A stretch of 64,000 nt of DNA from Rotaria sp. Silwood1 (Eukaryota; Rotifera; Eurotatoria; Philodinida; Philodinidae): positions 6,723,634 to 6,787,633 of the forward strand of contig CAJNOP010000001.1 in assembly GCA_905250075.1 (NCBI GenBank), given 5' to 3'. Below the pieces are notes generated by a model, which was not told the origin of the DNA, made no database searches, and was given only the letters and a program-made list of their open reading frames with translations. Below, piece by piece: positions 50,705 to 62,400 of this stretch. Position 1 is the stretch's first letter, and the number at the start of each line of letters is the position of its first letter. The position numbers and the translations under genes are program-made.

Positions 50705-52304
50705 ATGATCGGAGAACTGATTGAATTGCAAACACTTGAAGCATCGGATGATCGAATATGGTGTGTAGCTTGGAATCCAACAGGCACATTGTATGGTTCA
50801 ATTTGTCTGTTATACAAATCATGATTTAAATTATTTTTTAGACTTGCTTCATGTGGTTCAGACAAAATTATCAAACTTTGGGGACGTGAAGGTGATCATA
50901 GATACAGCTAATTTCGTGCTTTGATTGATTCGAAAAAAAATATTGATGATTATGCAAAAAAAAAATCACCAATGATCTCTTTTACTAAATAGATAAATTT
51001 AGTATTGATAATTTGTTCTTTTTATATTCAGGAGAACGAAATTGGATATGCAAAAGTACAATGACCGATAGTCATACGCGATCAATTCGTTCTGTAGCTT
51101 GGTCATATTGCGGTAATCGTCTTGCATCAGGTGGTTTCGATGCTAAAGTATCAATATGGGAAAGACAAGGTCAAGAATTTGTCTTACAAACAACATTAGA
51201 GGGTCATGAGAATGAAGTTAAAGATGTTGCTTTTTCACGTAGTGGACTTTATTTGGCAACTTGTGGTCGAGATAAAAGTGTTTGGATTTGGGAATGTAAG
51301 TGGACGGCTTTTTTTTTTTTACTAAATAATATTATTCAATCAGTGTGCCTATGCTTTCAAAAATAGATGCTTGTCTTTTCCGAAGAGAAAATCTGCATAA
51401 AACAATATCATCAGGCAGGAAATAATTTTCTTTTTTTTTGTACAGATAATGAGGAAGAAAATGATTTTGCTTGTGCTGCTGTTTTAACAACACATACACA
51501 AGATGTCAAAAATCTAAAATGGCATCCACAAAAAGATGTAAGAATTTGTTTTTAATTGTCCTTAATAATATAAACTATTTATTCAGTCAGATTTTAGCTT
51601 CATGTAGTTATGATGATACAATTAAAATATATATTGAAGATAGTGATGATTGGTCTTGTGCATCTAGCTTAGGTATATTTTATTGAATAGAATAATATCT
51701 CAAACCTGAAATCTATTTTTTTTTGCTTCTTCCATAATAAGAGTCACATACATCAACAGTTTGGGCATGTGATTTTGATGCTACGGGAAAACGACTTGTT
51801 TCATGTAGTGATGATAAAACAGTTAAAATATGGCAAGCTTATGAAAAAAATAATCAACAAGGTAGAAAGATTCATAATAATAATTTACTCTTCTTTTTTA
51901 TTAAATCGTAATTAAGGTATTCGTTCAACAAATGGTGTTTATCCAGTATGGAAGTGTGTATGCACGATTAGTGGCTATCATAAACAACCTATTTATGATG
52001 TTAAATGGTAATTTTCTCATTTTCTTTTTTAATTTAAAAAAATTATTGCTATGTTATATAAAGGTGTCCTCTAACTGGTTTGATTGCTACAGCTTGTGGT
52101 GATAATAGTATACGTATTTTTCGTGAAGAAGAAACAAAACAAACAGATGCTCTACCAAGTTTTTCATTGATTGCTTCGAATACCCATGCTCATTCACAAG
52201 ATGTTAATCGACTATCATTTAATCCGAAAGAAGCTGGTTTATTAGCATCATGTTCTGATGATGGTACGGTTAAATTATGGCGAATTGAACAAAAACTTAT
52301 ATGA
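50705..52304 (+). CDS. CIAO1: CIAO1, cytosolic Fe-S assembly WD40 protein
   Basis: Eight exons (50705-50790, 50842-50891, 51032-51295, 51446-51537, 51591-51672, 51742-51861, 51917-52007, 52064-52304) give 341 aa, against 339 for the human protein. Seven WD repeats form one propeller: [112 protein letters not shown] and [24 protein letters not shown]1 is in the CIA targeting complex that delivers Fe-S clusters to cytosolic and nuclear proteins. Its ATG follows ACATCTTAG (50692-50700), an acceptor-like site, with 281 bp to the sarcoglycan stop. Confidence 0.96.
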
Positions 52305-52440
52305 TTGATTTTTTTCTAAATTTCTTTATGTTTAGCTAATTTGTTTTTTTGTTTTTCAATAAAATTAAAAATATGGCATAAATAAGATCCAATCATGTCG
52401 GCATGTATCGTTAAAAAATGTAGAATAAAATGAGAAATTT

Positions 52441-53335
52441 TCAGTTCATATCAATAAGTAATGAATCATTTTTAAATTCAACAGTTAATGGGATGTTTGT
52501 ATGCTAAAAATAATCGATTGAAATATATATTTAATGTGAAAAAATAAAATAAAGTTTTATCTACTTTCACTGGTATTTCACATAATCGGTCGGTTTTGAA
52601 TGAAATTTCAGACGAACGAGTACTCAATCGATTTTTTATTTCGATGAGTAAATCTGATGCTGTATCTGTGAATGTACTTTACATATTAAAAAAAAATACA
52701 AATGTATATTTAAAGAAATTCCCTTAATATTTACCTCGATCGTCTTGTCTGATTTACATTATTAGATGGGATTGGTGGAGAACCAATAATATCGAGATCT
52801 TGTCGAAGGAGTTGATCATTGTTAGGACGTGTTTTTGAATTTAATGGACATGAACGTGTAGGAGATGGAAAAGGACGTGGCGTTGCTGTTTCATAAATAT
52901 TATATGTATGAAAAGATCGATTAGCTGCTCGATATCGATAAAAAGTTGGTAATGGTTGTTTTTCTTCACTAATAGAAAAAAATAATTCTCATAACTAGTA
53001 CAAAATAAAATGTTTTATTTTATTTACTTTTGCGATTTATTATTTTTTATACAATAGCTACGACAATAATAAATAAAAATAATGATTAATAATAACGTTA
53101 ATATAATAGCAAGTCCAATAAGAAACCAATGTACATAAGCAAATGGAACAAATTCTACGAGTTTATATAATTTATTACTTGATTGTATTGTTGTTGATGG
53201 AACTAATGCAATAGAATGTGTTGTAGTCACTATTCTGGATGTCAAGAATCGCGAATTATCTTGATAATGATAGTTTTCAGGTTTACCACCATAGAGATCA
53301 TAATAAGTAAAAAAGCCACTGGTCGCCATTAACAT
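52441..53335 (-). CDS. Single-pass membrane protein of unknown function
   Basis: Four minus-strand exons (53335-53028, 52968-52735, 52676-52565, 52503-52441) give 238 aa with all phases consistent; a second ATG six bases in (MATSG) is an alternative start. Residues about 68-92 are one transmembrane segment (VHWFLIGLAIILTLLLIIIF) followed by YYCRSYC. The N-terminal part contains several Tyr and Thr/Ser; the tail has TATPRPFPSP and GSPPIPSN proline motifs that could bind SH3 or WW domains. No signal peptide and no recognised family. It is tail to tail with CIAO1, with 136 bp between stops. Confidence 0.7.
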
Positions 53336-55330
53336 GTGTTATATACTTATTAAATGCACGTATATTTTTCTCTTCTTCTCTATCGGACAGATGGTTATGC
53401 ATACATACCCTGGACAAAGATACCGAAAAATGTTTTCTCTTCTTTATATGCATTTCTTGTTTTATTTGATAGTCGATAACATAAACATACTGAAGAGGAT
53501 GGTTTTTTTTGTTGATTTTGTAAAAACAATCAATAATGAAAAACGAATGACCTAATTGATATTAGTTAATAAGATAATAAATTTAAAAAAGTTAACATCG
53601 TTTGCGTGTCCTACGTTAACATCTGTCTGATTCGAAGCAAAGACAAAGACAATAAGTGGTTAAGTTTTGTTAACAGTATAATAATTTTTCCCTAGAAGAA
53701 CTTGGATTAATTACTTAGAGAAAATATGATAAACATCAATTTGTATGACAGAGTTGCTGCGGTTTTCGTAAAAGTTAATTAATTTATGTACATTAACCTG
53801 TTAAAATTGTCTTTTCATAAAATTATGTTTATATATTTGAAAATATGTTTGTATCAATAGCGGAAGACTAAAATTTCTATTAGAAAATGAACTTTATATG
53901 CTTTAACATCAGCAGAAATATTAAAGTGATTGATTGTTGCAGCATGAAATATACTTTACGGACGTTTTGATAACAAAACACAGAAAAACTGGCAAACCAG
54001 ACTTTTTTTTTTCATAGTATTTCCGATGTTCTTATAGGATTGAGGAAAATTTCTGAATTTTTGTATTCAAAAGGATAATACCTCAATAGTTATAGTTAGA
54101 AAAATCAAGAGTCAAAAGTTACAAAAATTTAAATGAAAAGTCACTTTTACTGAAAAACATTACCTGAAAATCAATGAAAATATATTGAAAAACTACTATT
54201 AAAAATTATCAAAAATCTCGCTAGTATTTTTATTGTTTGTATAGAAAAAAGTGATAGAATCGAGCTGAAAATTTCAGAGAATACTAAACTTACTATTCTC
54301 TATAAAATATCAAAACATCAGTGAATTCTAAAATATTACTCTATCATCGATGGCTTGTAGTGCCTGATTATCTCAGATGCCTACTCTTAAGAAAATAGAC
54401 GTCAACTTGTTGGTTTATTTAATTTTTTCAAGTTCTTCCAGACATGATTCGATGTGTATCACTAGTTATATCTAGAAAAATATCCATTTGATAATTGTTT
54501 ACGTAGACATATGGTGCACGATTTGCCGTCATTTTTACAATAACACAAGGCATATCCAGTTGTATGTGCTATTAGATGACGCAATCAGCTATNNNNNNNN
54601 NNTTATTGTACTTGTTTTTATAGATCTTTCTGCTGGTAACAGATATCTTGCATTCGAGATTAATATACGATAAAAATCATGTCTCAATAGTCATCGTATA
54701 CAGAGGATACTTCAATAAAATATGACATCGCTTGCGCTAAGAAAATTATAACACAAGACTAGTTGAGTATTGAAAAATCTCCGTACATTGAATAATTGTC
54801 TACTTTAGTGAAGAGATATTTTATTTGTTCTTTCAGCCGTGTGAATGTACATGACTGATGTTCCAAGGTATATTAGGCATCGTCAACTACCATCTCTGAT
54901 CCACTCTCGCCACTCTTCAATGCGGGAACCGTACTAATCAATGAAGCTTAAAGTTCTACATTTAGAGAATCTCATTCTCAGCCATTCTCACCAAATTTTT
55001 CAAATAGAAAACTATTATTTGAGAATAAAAATTACCTCATCGAAATCCTTCTGCGATACATTGGAACTTATCTGTTCCGAATTCACCATCATCATTTTTC
55101 GAGATCAATAGTTACTCAAAAGTAGAAAAAAATCAAGTATGCATCAAGCTTATCCAATTCTAAAGATCTACTTCAAAATTGATTCTTTTTTTTTCAATTG
55201 TCTTAATTGTATGTAGATATTAATTGAAATTCTGCATAATTTTATTATGCCACAAAAAAAAACAACTTTTATTTCGATTGTAAGAAAAGAAATAAAAAGA
55301 AAAATAACAAAACACTGTTTGAAAATTGTA
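53336..55330. other. Intergenic region containing a 10-base assembly gap
   Basis: About 2 kb with no recognised gene or repeat. Ten Ns at 54593-54602 mark a join of unknown true length. The open frame at 54488-54673 spans the Ns and cannot be trusted. Confidence 0.6.
54593..54602. other. Assembly gap (10 Ns)
   Basis: Exactly ten N characters, a usual scaffold join placeholder. Linkage of the left and right parts of this window depends on it. Confidence 0.98.
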
Positions 55331-58180
55331 TTAATCATCCACGGCAGCATTTATAGCCGAAGTTGGTGTAAGTCGAATGATAGAATCGAGTGCATCCCCC
55401 AAACTTTCCATAGATTTTTCTAATCAAATAGAATCAAACATAAGATCAAAAGAAAACAATAAATTTTACCTAATTTTTTTTGATCTTTTTTAATTTTCTT
55501 AAACTCTTGTTGTCGAGTTAGATTGGATCGATGCACTGATCGTCGAATTTCATCATTATGTTGCTTATCAGCTAAATCAATTGCTTGCTTTTTCAATAAA
55601 CGTTTTGTTTTATCCATTGCTTGAACAGTAAAATGAGCCTTTAGTTTAAAAATTTCAGAAAAAAATGTTCATAAAAAAGACTTTCTATTTCAATACTTGA
55701 TTTGAAGCTTTTGTTGTCGGTTGATAATTTTTATCATCTTCATCCATAGCTTCTGTAATACTATTCTCATTTTCAGATAGATTTTCTTCTTCATTTATCT
55801 CAAGATCAGTTTGTGCTCGAGTTAATTCTGGAAGAGTTATTTGACTAAGTGAATCATTTTCTAAATCTGTCAATTGTTCATCTTCATTATTCAATAATGC
55901 ATCAATATCAAATGCTTCTTTCATTTGTGTGACAAGTTCAGTACTAATTATTTCATTTGTTCGTTCAGGTGGTTCAGTAAAATACGTTAGTTTACCATTA
56001 GTCCAATCAGAAAGTACTCGTTGTGCAGCTTTATGAATATCTGGTAGACCACCTTTTTTTAAACTACCCATTTTAACAGCTATTTTAGACAAGAATTCAT
56101 TAGCATCTTGAAAATCACTTAGATTATATTGAATTATCATCTAAAATCACAATAATTATCTTTCTTCTATTGACAATAGAAGGATGCGTATTGCAACTCA
56201 AGAACATAGAATATATTCAGGTTAAATTGTAAAGATCTTACCGATAGACGAACAAATTTCAAATACAAGCTGCTTATGACGTACACGGATCGAGATATTA
56301 GAATGTTAGAGTATTTACAGCTTATATAAATCTAACCACAATTCAAAATTTCAATAGGATTTTTTTTTCGCCATGCTCGGATAGAACTGTCGTCATGTTA
56401 CATAAGAAAAAGTATATGTCACATATGGAAATAGATACTTTACAGAAGTCAAAATTTCTGGTCTATTGCCTCATACATTTTACATAACTCGAAAAACTCT
56501 ATAAAACTAAAGTGAAAAACGAAAACTAAATTCTGCTAAAATTCTGAATATTCCAAAATACCACATACACGATCAAGACTTTTAAATTCGAATATCTCAG
56601 TCAGTTCGCTTAGGAATGAGGTTCTTAGTTTAACAAGAATATGTTCTCTGTCCTGCGGTTACAATACATGCTCTTCCATAGTGAGAAAGACTGAGAATTT
56701 TACTTGTTCTTTTGTACATCGATGAAGTAATAATTCAATAGCTGGCAATGGATTCTCAATAGTTTCAATCTAAATTAAATGAAAAGAAAAAAAAGCATAT
56801 CTATTTTTCTATTATTTTACTTACTCGAACACAATTACGAAGTATAAGACTAGTCGGATTTGTTTCTTTTGACATAACAATACCTGGACTATCAAATAAT
56901 TTTATTAATTTATCTAATTTAATTGTTTGCATTTGTCTATATCAAAGAAGTAGAAAAAATATATTATCTAACAAAACGATGTTCTTTACTTTGTTATACC
57001 TGGCATTGAACCTGTTTGACATACTTGAGTTCGTTTAAGACTATTAATAACACTACTTTTTCCAACATTAGGAAATCCTTAAAAAAAAAAAAAGAAATTA
57101 TGTTTGTTTTTTATTTATCAAAAATAAAAATTCTTACCAACAATTCCAACTGTAATACTTGTTTTAATATCATTTTTTCGACAATAATTCGAAAGAAGAT
57201 TCATTAATGTTGATGCACCAATGCATTTATTCGATGATTTAAGTAAATTTTCATCACAAGCTTTTATTGATGTTGTAACATGACCCTAGATGAATGAGTA
57301 TGTATATAGATATGTAAATGATAAGAAAAAAACAATATGTACTAATCGATCACGTTGATTTTGAGTTGATGAACGAAAAGCAATAGTTGGAAATTCATTA
57401 CGTAGATATTTTAACCATTTATCAAGATTATCACGTGGAATAAGATCTAATTAAAACATTCGGAAAAAGAAATCTCAATGATTAAATAGATAAAAAAAAC
57501 AGACAGAAATGTCATACCAATTTTATTGAGTAATAAAATAAGTTTTTTATTTTTTCCTGAAGTTAAAACAATTTCTTCAACTTGTGAACAACGACATCCA
57601 AGTGGATCACGAGCATCAAGTACTTCAATAATTATATCAGATGCATCAATAACCTTTTCAATAGCAAAAATTAAAATTAATTTATTTATTTTTTGAATTT
57701 TAAATTTATACTTTTTTAAATTCTCGATAAAATGTTTTTCGTGATTTTTCTTGTCCGTCACCAATATCAAATACGAATTGATCTTGTTCATTCTAAAATG
57801 AATATTTAAAAAATAATAAATAGCAACAACAAAAAAACAAAAAATCAATGTGAATTATACTAATGAGATTTGTTCATGTTCAAATTCATTTTGTCGTCGT
57901 TCAATATCAATCATCATTGATTCTAAAGATTTTCTTCGTTGTTGTTCGAACTAAAAATATATTAAATCGAATCTAATTGAAATTATTTTGAAAAATAGAA
58001 ACCTGTTTTGTTGTTTCTTCAGTTATTTGTATTAAATCTTTTTTGAATGGAGTTAATTTTGAAATTTTTATATCTTTTGGTTTCTTTTCTAAGTATTCAA
58101 ATAAGAATTACACGAAAATGTTTAAATTTCATTGAAGAATTACTTTTGTTTTCTGAATGTTTCCTTGCTTCTTTATTCAT
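55331..58180 (-). CDS. GNL3L: GNL3/GNL3L nucleolar GTPase (nucleostemin family)
   Basis: Thirteen exons join in phase to 549 aa: 58180-58144, 58088-58003, 57950-57861, 57792-57712, 57653-57518, 57446-57343, 57285-57138, 57077-56990, 56936-56825, 56769-56704, 56140-55697, 55638-55470, 55419-55331. The GTPase motifs are circularly permuted as in YlqF/YRG proteins: [11 protein letters not shown]4 NKIDLIP, G1 [10 protein letters not shown]2 PGITK, G3 [27 protein letters not shown] follows, then an acidic stretch and a basic coiled tail. It acts in ribosome biogenesis. PGITK rather than the nucleostemin variant favours GNL3L. The start NKEARK aligns within the usual basic N terminus, so about 20 leading residues may be missing. 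Confidence 0.93.
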
Positions 58181-58526
58181 TTTCTTGTCGTTTTATAAAC
58201 AGAGATTTTCGCAGAATGTCACAAATTCGTTTAATCGTTGTATTCCAATAGCACAATAGAAATCTACAACTAAAGAGTAAAACAGCCAACTTTTCTTTCT
58301 TAATTATCTGTTTCATATAAAAGCATCTATTCAATTGATTAGAGTAAGGTAAGACCAATTATATTGATTAAGTGTTATATAAATGTAATGTCTAGTGACC
58401 TCTAGTATTTTCGGCAGATAAATCATGTTGATTTATAAAAATAAAAGGTTTGATATTCGAATCGGTTCTTTCTGTTCTCTCGCTCTATAGAATGAGTCAT
58501 CATCATATATACATATATATATATAT
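58181..58526. other. 5' flank of the GNL3L gene
   Basis: AT-rich; open frames on both strands are short and unconvincing. Any missing first exon of GNL3L would be here. A TA microsatellite lies at 58505-58526. Confidence 0.4.
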
Positions 58527-59030
58527 GTTACGGTCAAAATTGGAATCTGGTCAAATTCTAAATTTGTCCAGTCAAAATTAGATTTCCAATTTTGTCTGGA
58601 CAAAATTAGAATTTTATTTTGATGAATTATAAAACTAAGCAAAAATTAATGCCAAAAACACAAATGAGGTCAAGAATGGTGATGAGAGTCAGGATGAAGG
58701 TTTTAAGTAAGATCGCCGCCAGTAGCCTTGATGAGGGTGAAAAATTTCTTAGTAAGGATGAATTTTTCAGTAAGACTAACATTTTACGCGATTATTCATT
58801 CTAATTTCACTCGCAACCTCGGGATATAGACCCAGACCTCTTCATTCTTACTCAGACCTGTCTCTCGTCTTCACCATCATTTTTGATTCCACTCGTATTC
58901 GTAGTGTTGCTTTTTTTCTCAGTTTTACAGTTCATGAAAACAAAATTCTGATTTTGTCTGGCCAAAATTAGAACTCCAATTTTGTCTGGACAAATTTAGA
59001 ATTTGACCGAATTCCAATTTTGACCGTAAC
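58527..59030. mobile_element. MITE with ~95-bp inverted ends
   Basis: The left end GTTACGGTCAAAATTGGAAT is mirrored by the right end, which closes AATTTTGACCGTAAC. Inside each end the phrase CCAATTTTGTCTGGACAAA recurs. The interior (58640-58930) is less AT-rich and carries weaker inverted similarity. Flanked on both sides by ATATAT, a possible target duplication. Confidence 0.8.
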
Positions 59031-60257
59031 ATATATGTCTTTTCCGAAAGAAAAAAAGACTTTTTTTTTCTTCTTTCATTACTCTTGATCGTTTCGTTTT
59101 TCGTTTCTTGTTTCTCGTTTCTGTTTCCAGTCAATAAACAAGTTATTGACCTTGACCTTTCTATTACGCAATTGATAATACCATCATTTCTAAATTGCGT
59201 ATTTCTTTTTTTTCAATACATGATATAATGCTAAGTAAAAATGATTTTTGTTTTCTTTCTAATTATTTGATAAATCTTTCTTTTTGATTTCTATGCTATC
59301 ATTAGACTGTCTAACTAGAGTGAACAAAGCCATCTTGTTTGATATAAATCAATCTGAGAAAGAAAACCTGTTGATTTTGGTAATCACTAAGTTTATCAAT
59401 TAAGATTTTGAATCAGCATAATTTATCGTGAAAATGAGAAGTATAATAATGAATGTTAATATATATATATATTAGCAAGTTTTAAGAATTATTGTTTTCC
59501 AGAATTTACTTGTCAGTTACAACATTGATTTTATCATAAAATCAAAAGAACATTGATGACAATAAAAGTGAAAATAGAACCATGAGTAGAATATATTGCT
59601 GAGAACCACAGTTAGTTCTTCTGAACTATAGTTCTTTTCTAATGCAGTTCAAATATCTTGTTTGCTATTAATAGATAAATCTAATAGATCAAAAAATTTT
59701 CGGACATGAAAACGGTTCAACTGCACTTTAATCCTCTCAATGATATCTTCTAATAGGAATTAGAATGTTGTCCTATAGTTACGAGATACTTCTATTCGGC
59801 TTTTGTTTTAAACGATCACTAGTGTGCTCTACATATTCCACAAATGACTAAATCCATCAAATCGAAAATTTTTCAGATCCAAATTCATTTAATAGAAAAT
59901 TTTCAAACATGAAATTGACGAACTCTAGTTCCAACCTTGATCAAAAACAAAAAAAAAAGTTTATTTCAATCCAAGAGATACAAGGACGATCTTGCTCATA
60001 TCTAGTCATCCTACAAACATTCAATTAATTTAACAATTAATTTCTCTTCAATTAACAAAATAATAAATATGTACAGTTGTTAAGCAAAGAAGTTTCTCAA
60101 GATCTTTAGATATTCTAATCTTATTTAAAAAGTTAAGTACTTTTGTTTTATCATGAATTTTTATTTCTTTTTTATAATTGCAAAATACAAAAAAGAAAAA
60201 AAAAAGAAAATTACAAACAAAATAGCATGACTAATTTCATACACAATGAAAAAAAAA
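59031..60257. other. Intergenic AT-rich DNA
   Basis: 1.2 kb with no gene, RNA or inverted-repeat element recognised. Confidence 0.5.
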
Positions 60258-60429
60258 CTACGTGAAACGTTCTCGTAATTTTGTTATTTCGTCCATGATT
60301 AACAATGTTACACCTAATTTAATCTTCATTGTCTCAAGTAAATCGTTTTTTTGAAGCATTAATAAAACCTTTCCATTAATCGAATGTTCATGAAATAATT
60401 GAGCACATTCACTATTAATTAAGCGTGAT

Positions 60430-61186
60430 ATATAATGGGGAGACCAGAATTTCGGCCCACGAAATTTTCCGCCCGGACTTTAGGCTCATTCCGAAATTCC
60501 GGTGATTTTTCGTGCCGGACCGAAAATCCTGATTTTTTTAAATTAGTTGCTAGACATCGTAGTGCTGAGCAGAACGCCATAGTGCTCACCAATATGACGT
60601 AGCGCTGAGCAGAACGCCATAGTGCTCAGCAATATGACGTAGCGCTGAGCAGAACGCCATAGTGCTGAGCGGTATGGCGTAGTGCTGAGCACTATGACGT
60701 TCTGCTCAGCACAACGTCATAGCGCTTAGCGGTATGGCGTAGTGCTGAACAGAACGTCATAGCGCTGAATGGTATGGTGCAGTGCTGAGCAGGACGTCAT
60801 AATCTTCAGCATTATGGCGTAGGTGTGGGTGAAGTGTGGATGTTGAAGGAAGAGACATCCACACTCCATACTCTCTGCTCAGCACTACGTCATATTACTC
60901 AGCACTATGCCATACCGCTCAGCCCTATGACGTCTTGCTCACCACCACGCCATACCGCTCATCACTACGACATATCGGTGAGCACTATGACATTCTGCTG
61001 AGCACTACGTCATACTGCTCAGAGCTACATCATATCGCTGAGCACTATGGCGTCCTGCTCAGCACTACGATGTCTAGCAACTAATTTTAAAAAATTAGGT
61101 TTTTTATTTTAGGGTCAATGAGGTCATGGGCCGAAAGTCCACCAGGAATTTCGGACCGGGCCGAAATTCATGGAACCCATATAATG
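60430..61186. mobile_element. hAT-like non-autonomous element with 8-bp target duplication
   Basis: ATATAATG at 60430-60437 is repeated exactly at 61179-61186. Between them the element starts GGGAGACCAGAATTTCGGCC and ends GGGCCGAAATTCATGGAACCC, imperfect inverted ends that extend over about 120 bp. The inner arms ATTAGTTGCTAGACATCG (60542) and CGATGTCTAGCAACTAAT (61069) are exact complements. An 8-bp duplication fits hAT or piggyBac-unrelated families with 8-bp sites; hAT is the usual reading. No transposase. Base composition is far richer in G+C than the surroundings. Confidence 0.85.
60561..61073. repeat. Array of 23 units of exactly 20 bp in inverted halves
   Basis: Thirteen units fill 60561-60820 with no insertion or deletion; typical unit AGTGCTGAGCAGAACGCCAT. 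A 53-bp centre with its own hairpin (AGTGTGGATGT..ACATCCACACT) follows, then ten units at 60874-61073 (typical TCTGCTCAGCACTACGTCAT). Each unit holds GCTGAGC or its complement GCTCAGC, plus ACGNCAT or ATGNCGT. Confidence 0.95.
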
Positions 61187-62400
61187 AACCACTTGTAAAA
61201 CCGTCCATGAATTTGGATGTGATAATAAAACATTTTTTTCTTGATCATCATTTAACATAATTGGATATAATTGATTAATTACAAGACCAGGATAATCACG
61301 TTCTTTTTTAATAATAACATTATTATTTAATATTTCATTAGAATTATTTATTGAAGAAATGTTTAATTCTTCATTTGATCTTATTGTTGTTGTTATTGAA
61401 TTATCTATTTTTAGTCAAATAAAACAAAAAAGAAATACATAGATTAGTTGAATTATTGAATCATATTTTAAGGACTAACCAGATATATCATATGATGATG
61501 AATTATTATCATTATATATTGATGATGTATCACTATCATATGTTTTCAACATCTTATGTTCATTTAAAGTTGATGTTGAACATAATGTTGCATTTGTTGA
61601 ATTTTCTATGAAAAGAAAAAATAGAGAATTGTTTTATTTTTTAAATCAAAAATCAAAAAAATAATTTACTTTGTTGTATATTAACTAATGAATTTGTATG
61701 AGTGATAGGAGTTGTTTGTGAAGAACTTTTCTTTTTGTTTTTTACTTGTTGTTGTCTTGCAACAGAAGTAGCAGAAGTTTGTTATTGTTGAACAAAATTT
61801 GTTCTTGAAGAATTGAATACTCAAAACAAAAAGAAACAAAATTAAAGATAATGTTTTTGTTTGATTCTTTATGTATCTCGTTTTTATTTAAACAGATAAA
61901 ATAGCTATTCTCTTTTTCATTGAAAATTACTTACATATAAAAGAATTTCTATGTTTCAAATGAAACTATAACAGGTTGGTGACCTATTGACATAGCAGGT
62001 AGAAATGTTGAACGAAGAATTTTACCAATTTTATTTCGAAATATGACAGGTTTTTTAACATAATCAGGTATTTCAACAAGCTAAAACCATAGATCTTTAT
62101 TTTCTTTTTTTTTTCGATTAAATAAATAACGTTACTGACTTGAACTTGATTACCATCAGCAACTATATACAGAGTAAATTGATGAGATTGATTAGTTATT
62201 AATGGATTGACAGATTGATTATCTGAATAATCAAGAGATATGAATTGTTTGTTTTTTATTCCTCATTGATTAAAAAACTTACTTGTTGATAAAGACTTTG
62301 GAATAAATGATGCTTAGCAAAATAAAAAAAAGGAAAAGAAAATATAATTATATTTTTTTTAACTTTATGATTTACCCATCTAATTGATGAATGAAATAAA

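Larger units (their letters stand above)
60258..62400 (-). pseudogene. SAM-domain protein gene interrupted by a DNA element
   Basis: Minus-strand exon pieces: about 62312-62283, 62222-62140, 62080-61935, 61803-61670, 61605-61480, 61404-61187, then 60437-60258 after the inserted element. Across the insertion the protein reads WTVLQVVHY / ISRLINSECAQLFHEHSING, then LLETMKIKLGVTLLIMDEI, a clear SAM domain of the kind ending Polycomb/MBT proteins. An upstream exon encodes LVEIPDYVKKPVIFRNKIGK, not recognised. Besides the insertion, my frame meets TAG (61949-61951) and TAA within a Gln run (61782-61784). The insertion plus duplication is 749 bp, not a multiple of three. Function of the intact gene is unknown; a chromatin role is a guess from the SAM type. 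The 5' end was not found. Confidence 0.7.

Noticed and set aside
54488..54673. A 61-aa frame near the gap
   Set aside because: It is translated across ten Ns.
60561..61073. CRISPR array
   Set aside because: The units are contiguous, diverged, without unique spacers, and lie in a eukaryotic transposon.
60836..61084. An 82-aa frame with repeated Tyr/Leu/Ser motifs, resembling a tandem-repeat protein
   Set aside because: It is a translation of the 20-bp DNA array; the period is not a multiple of three and no gene context exists.
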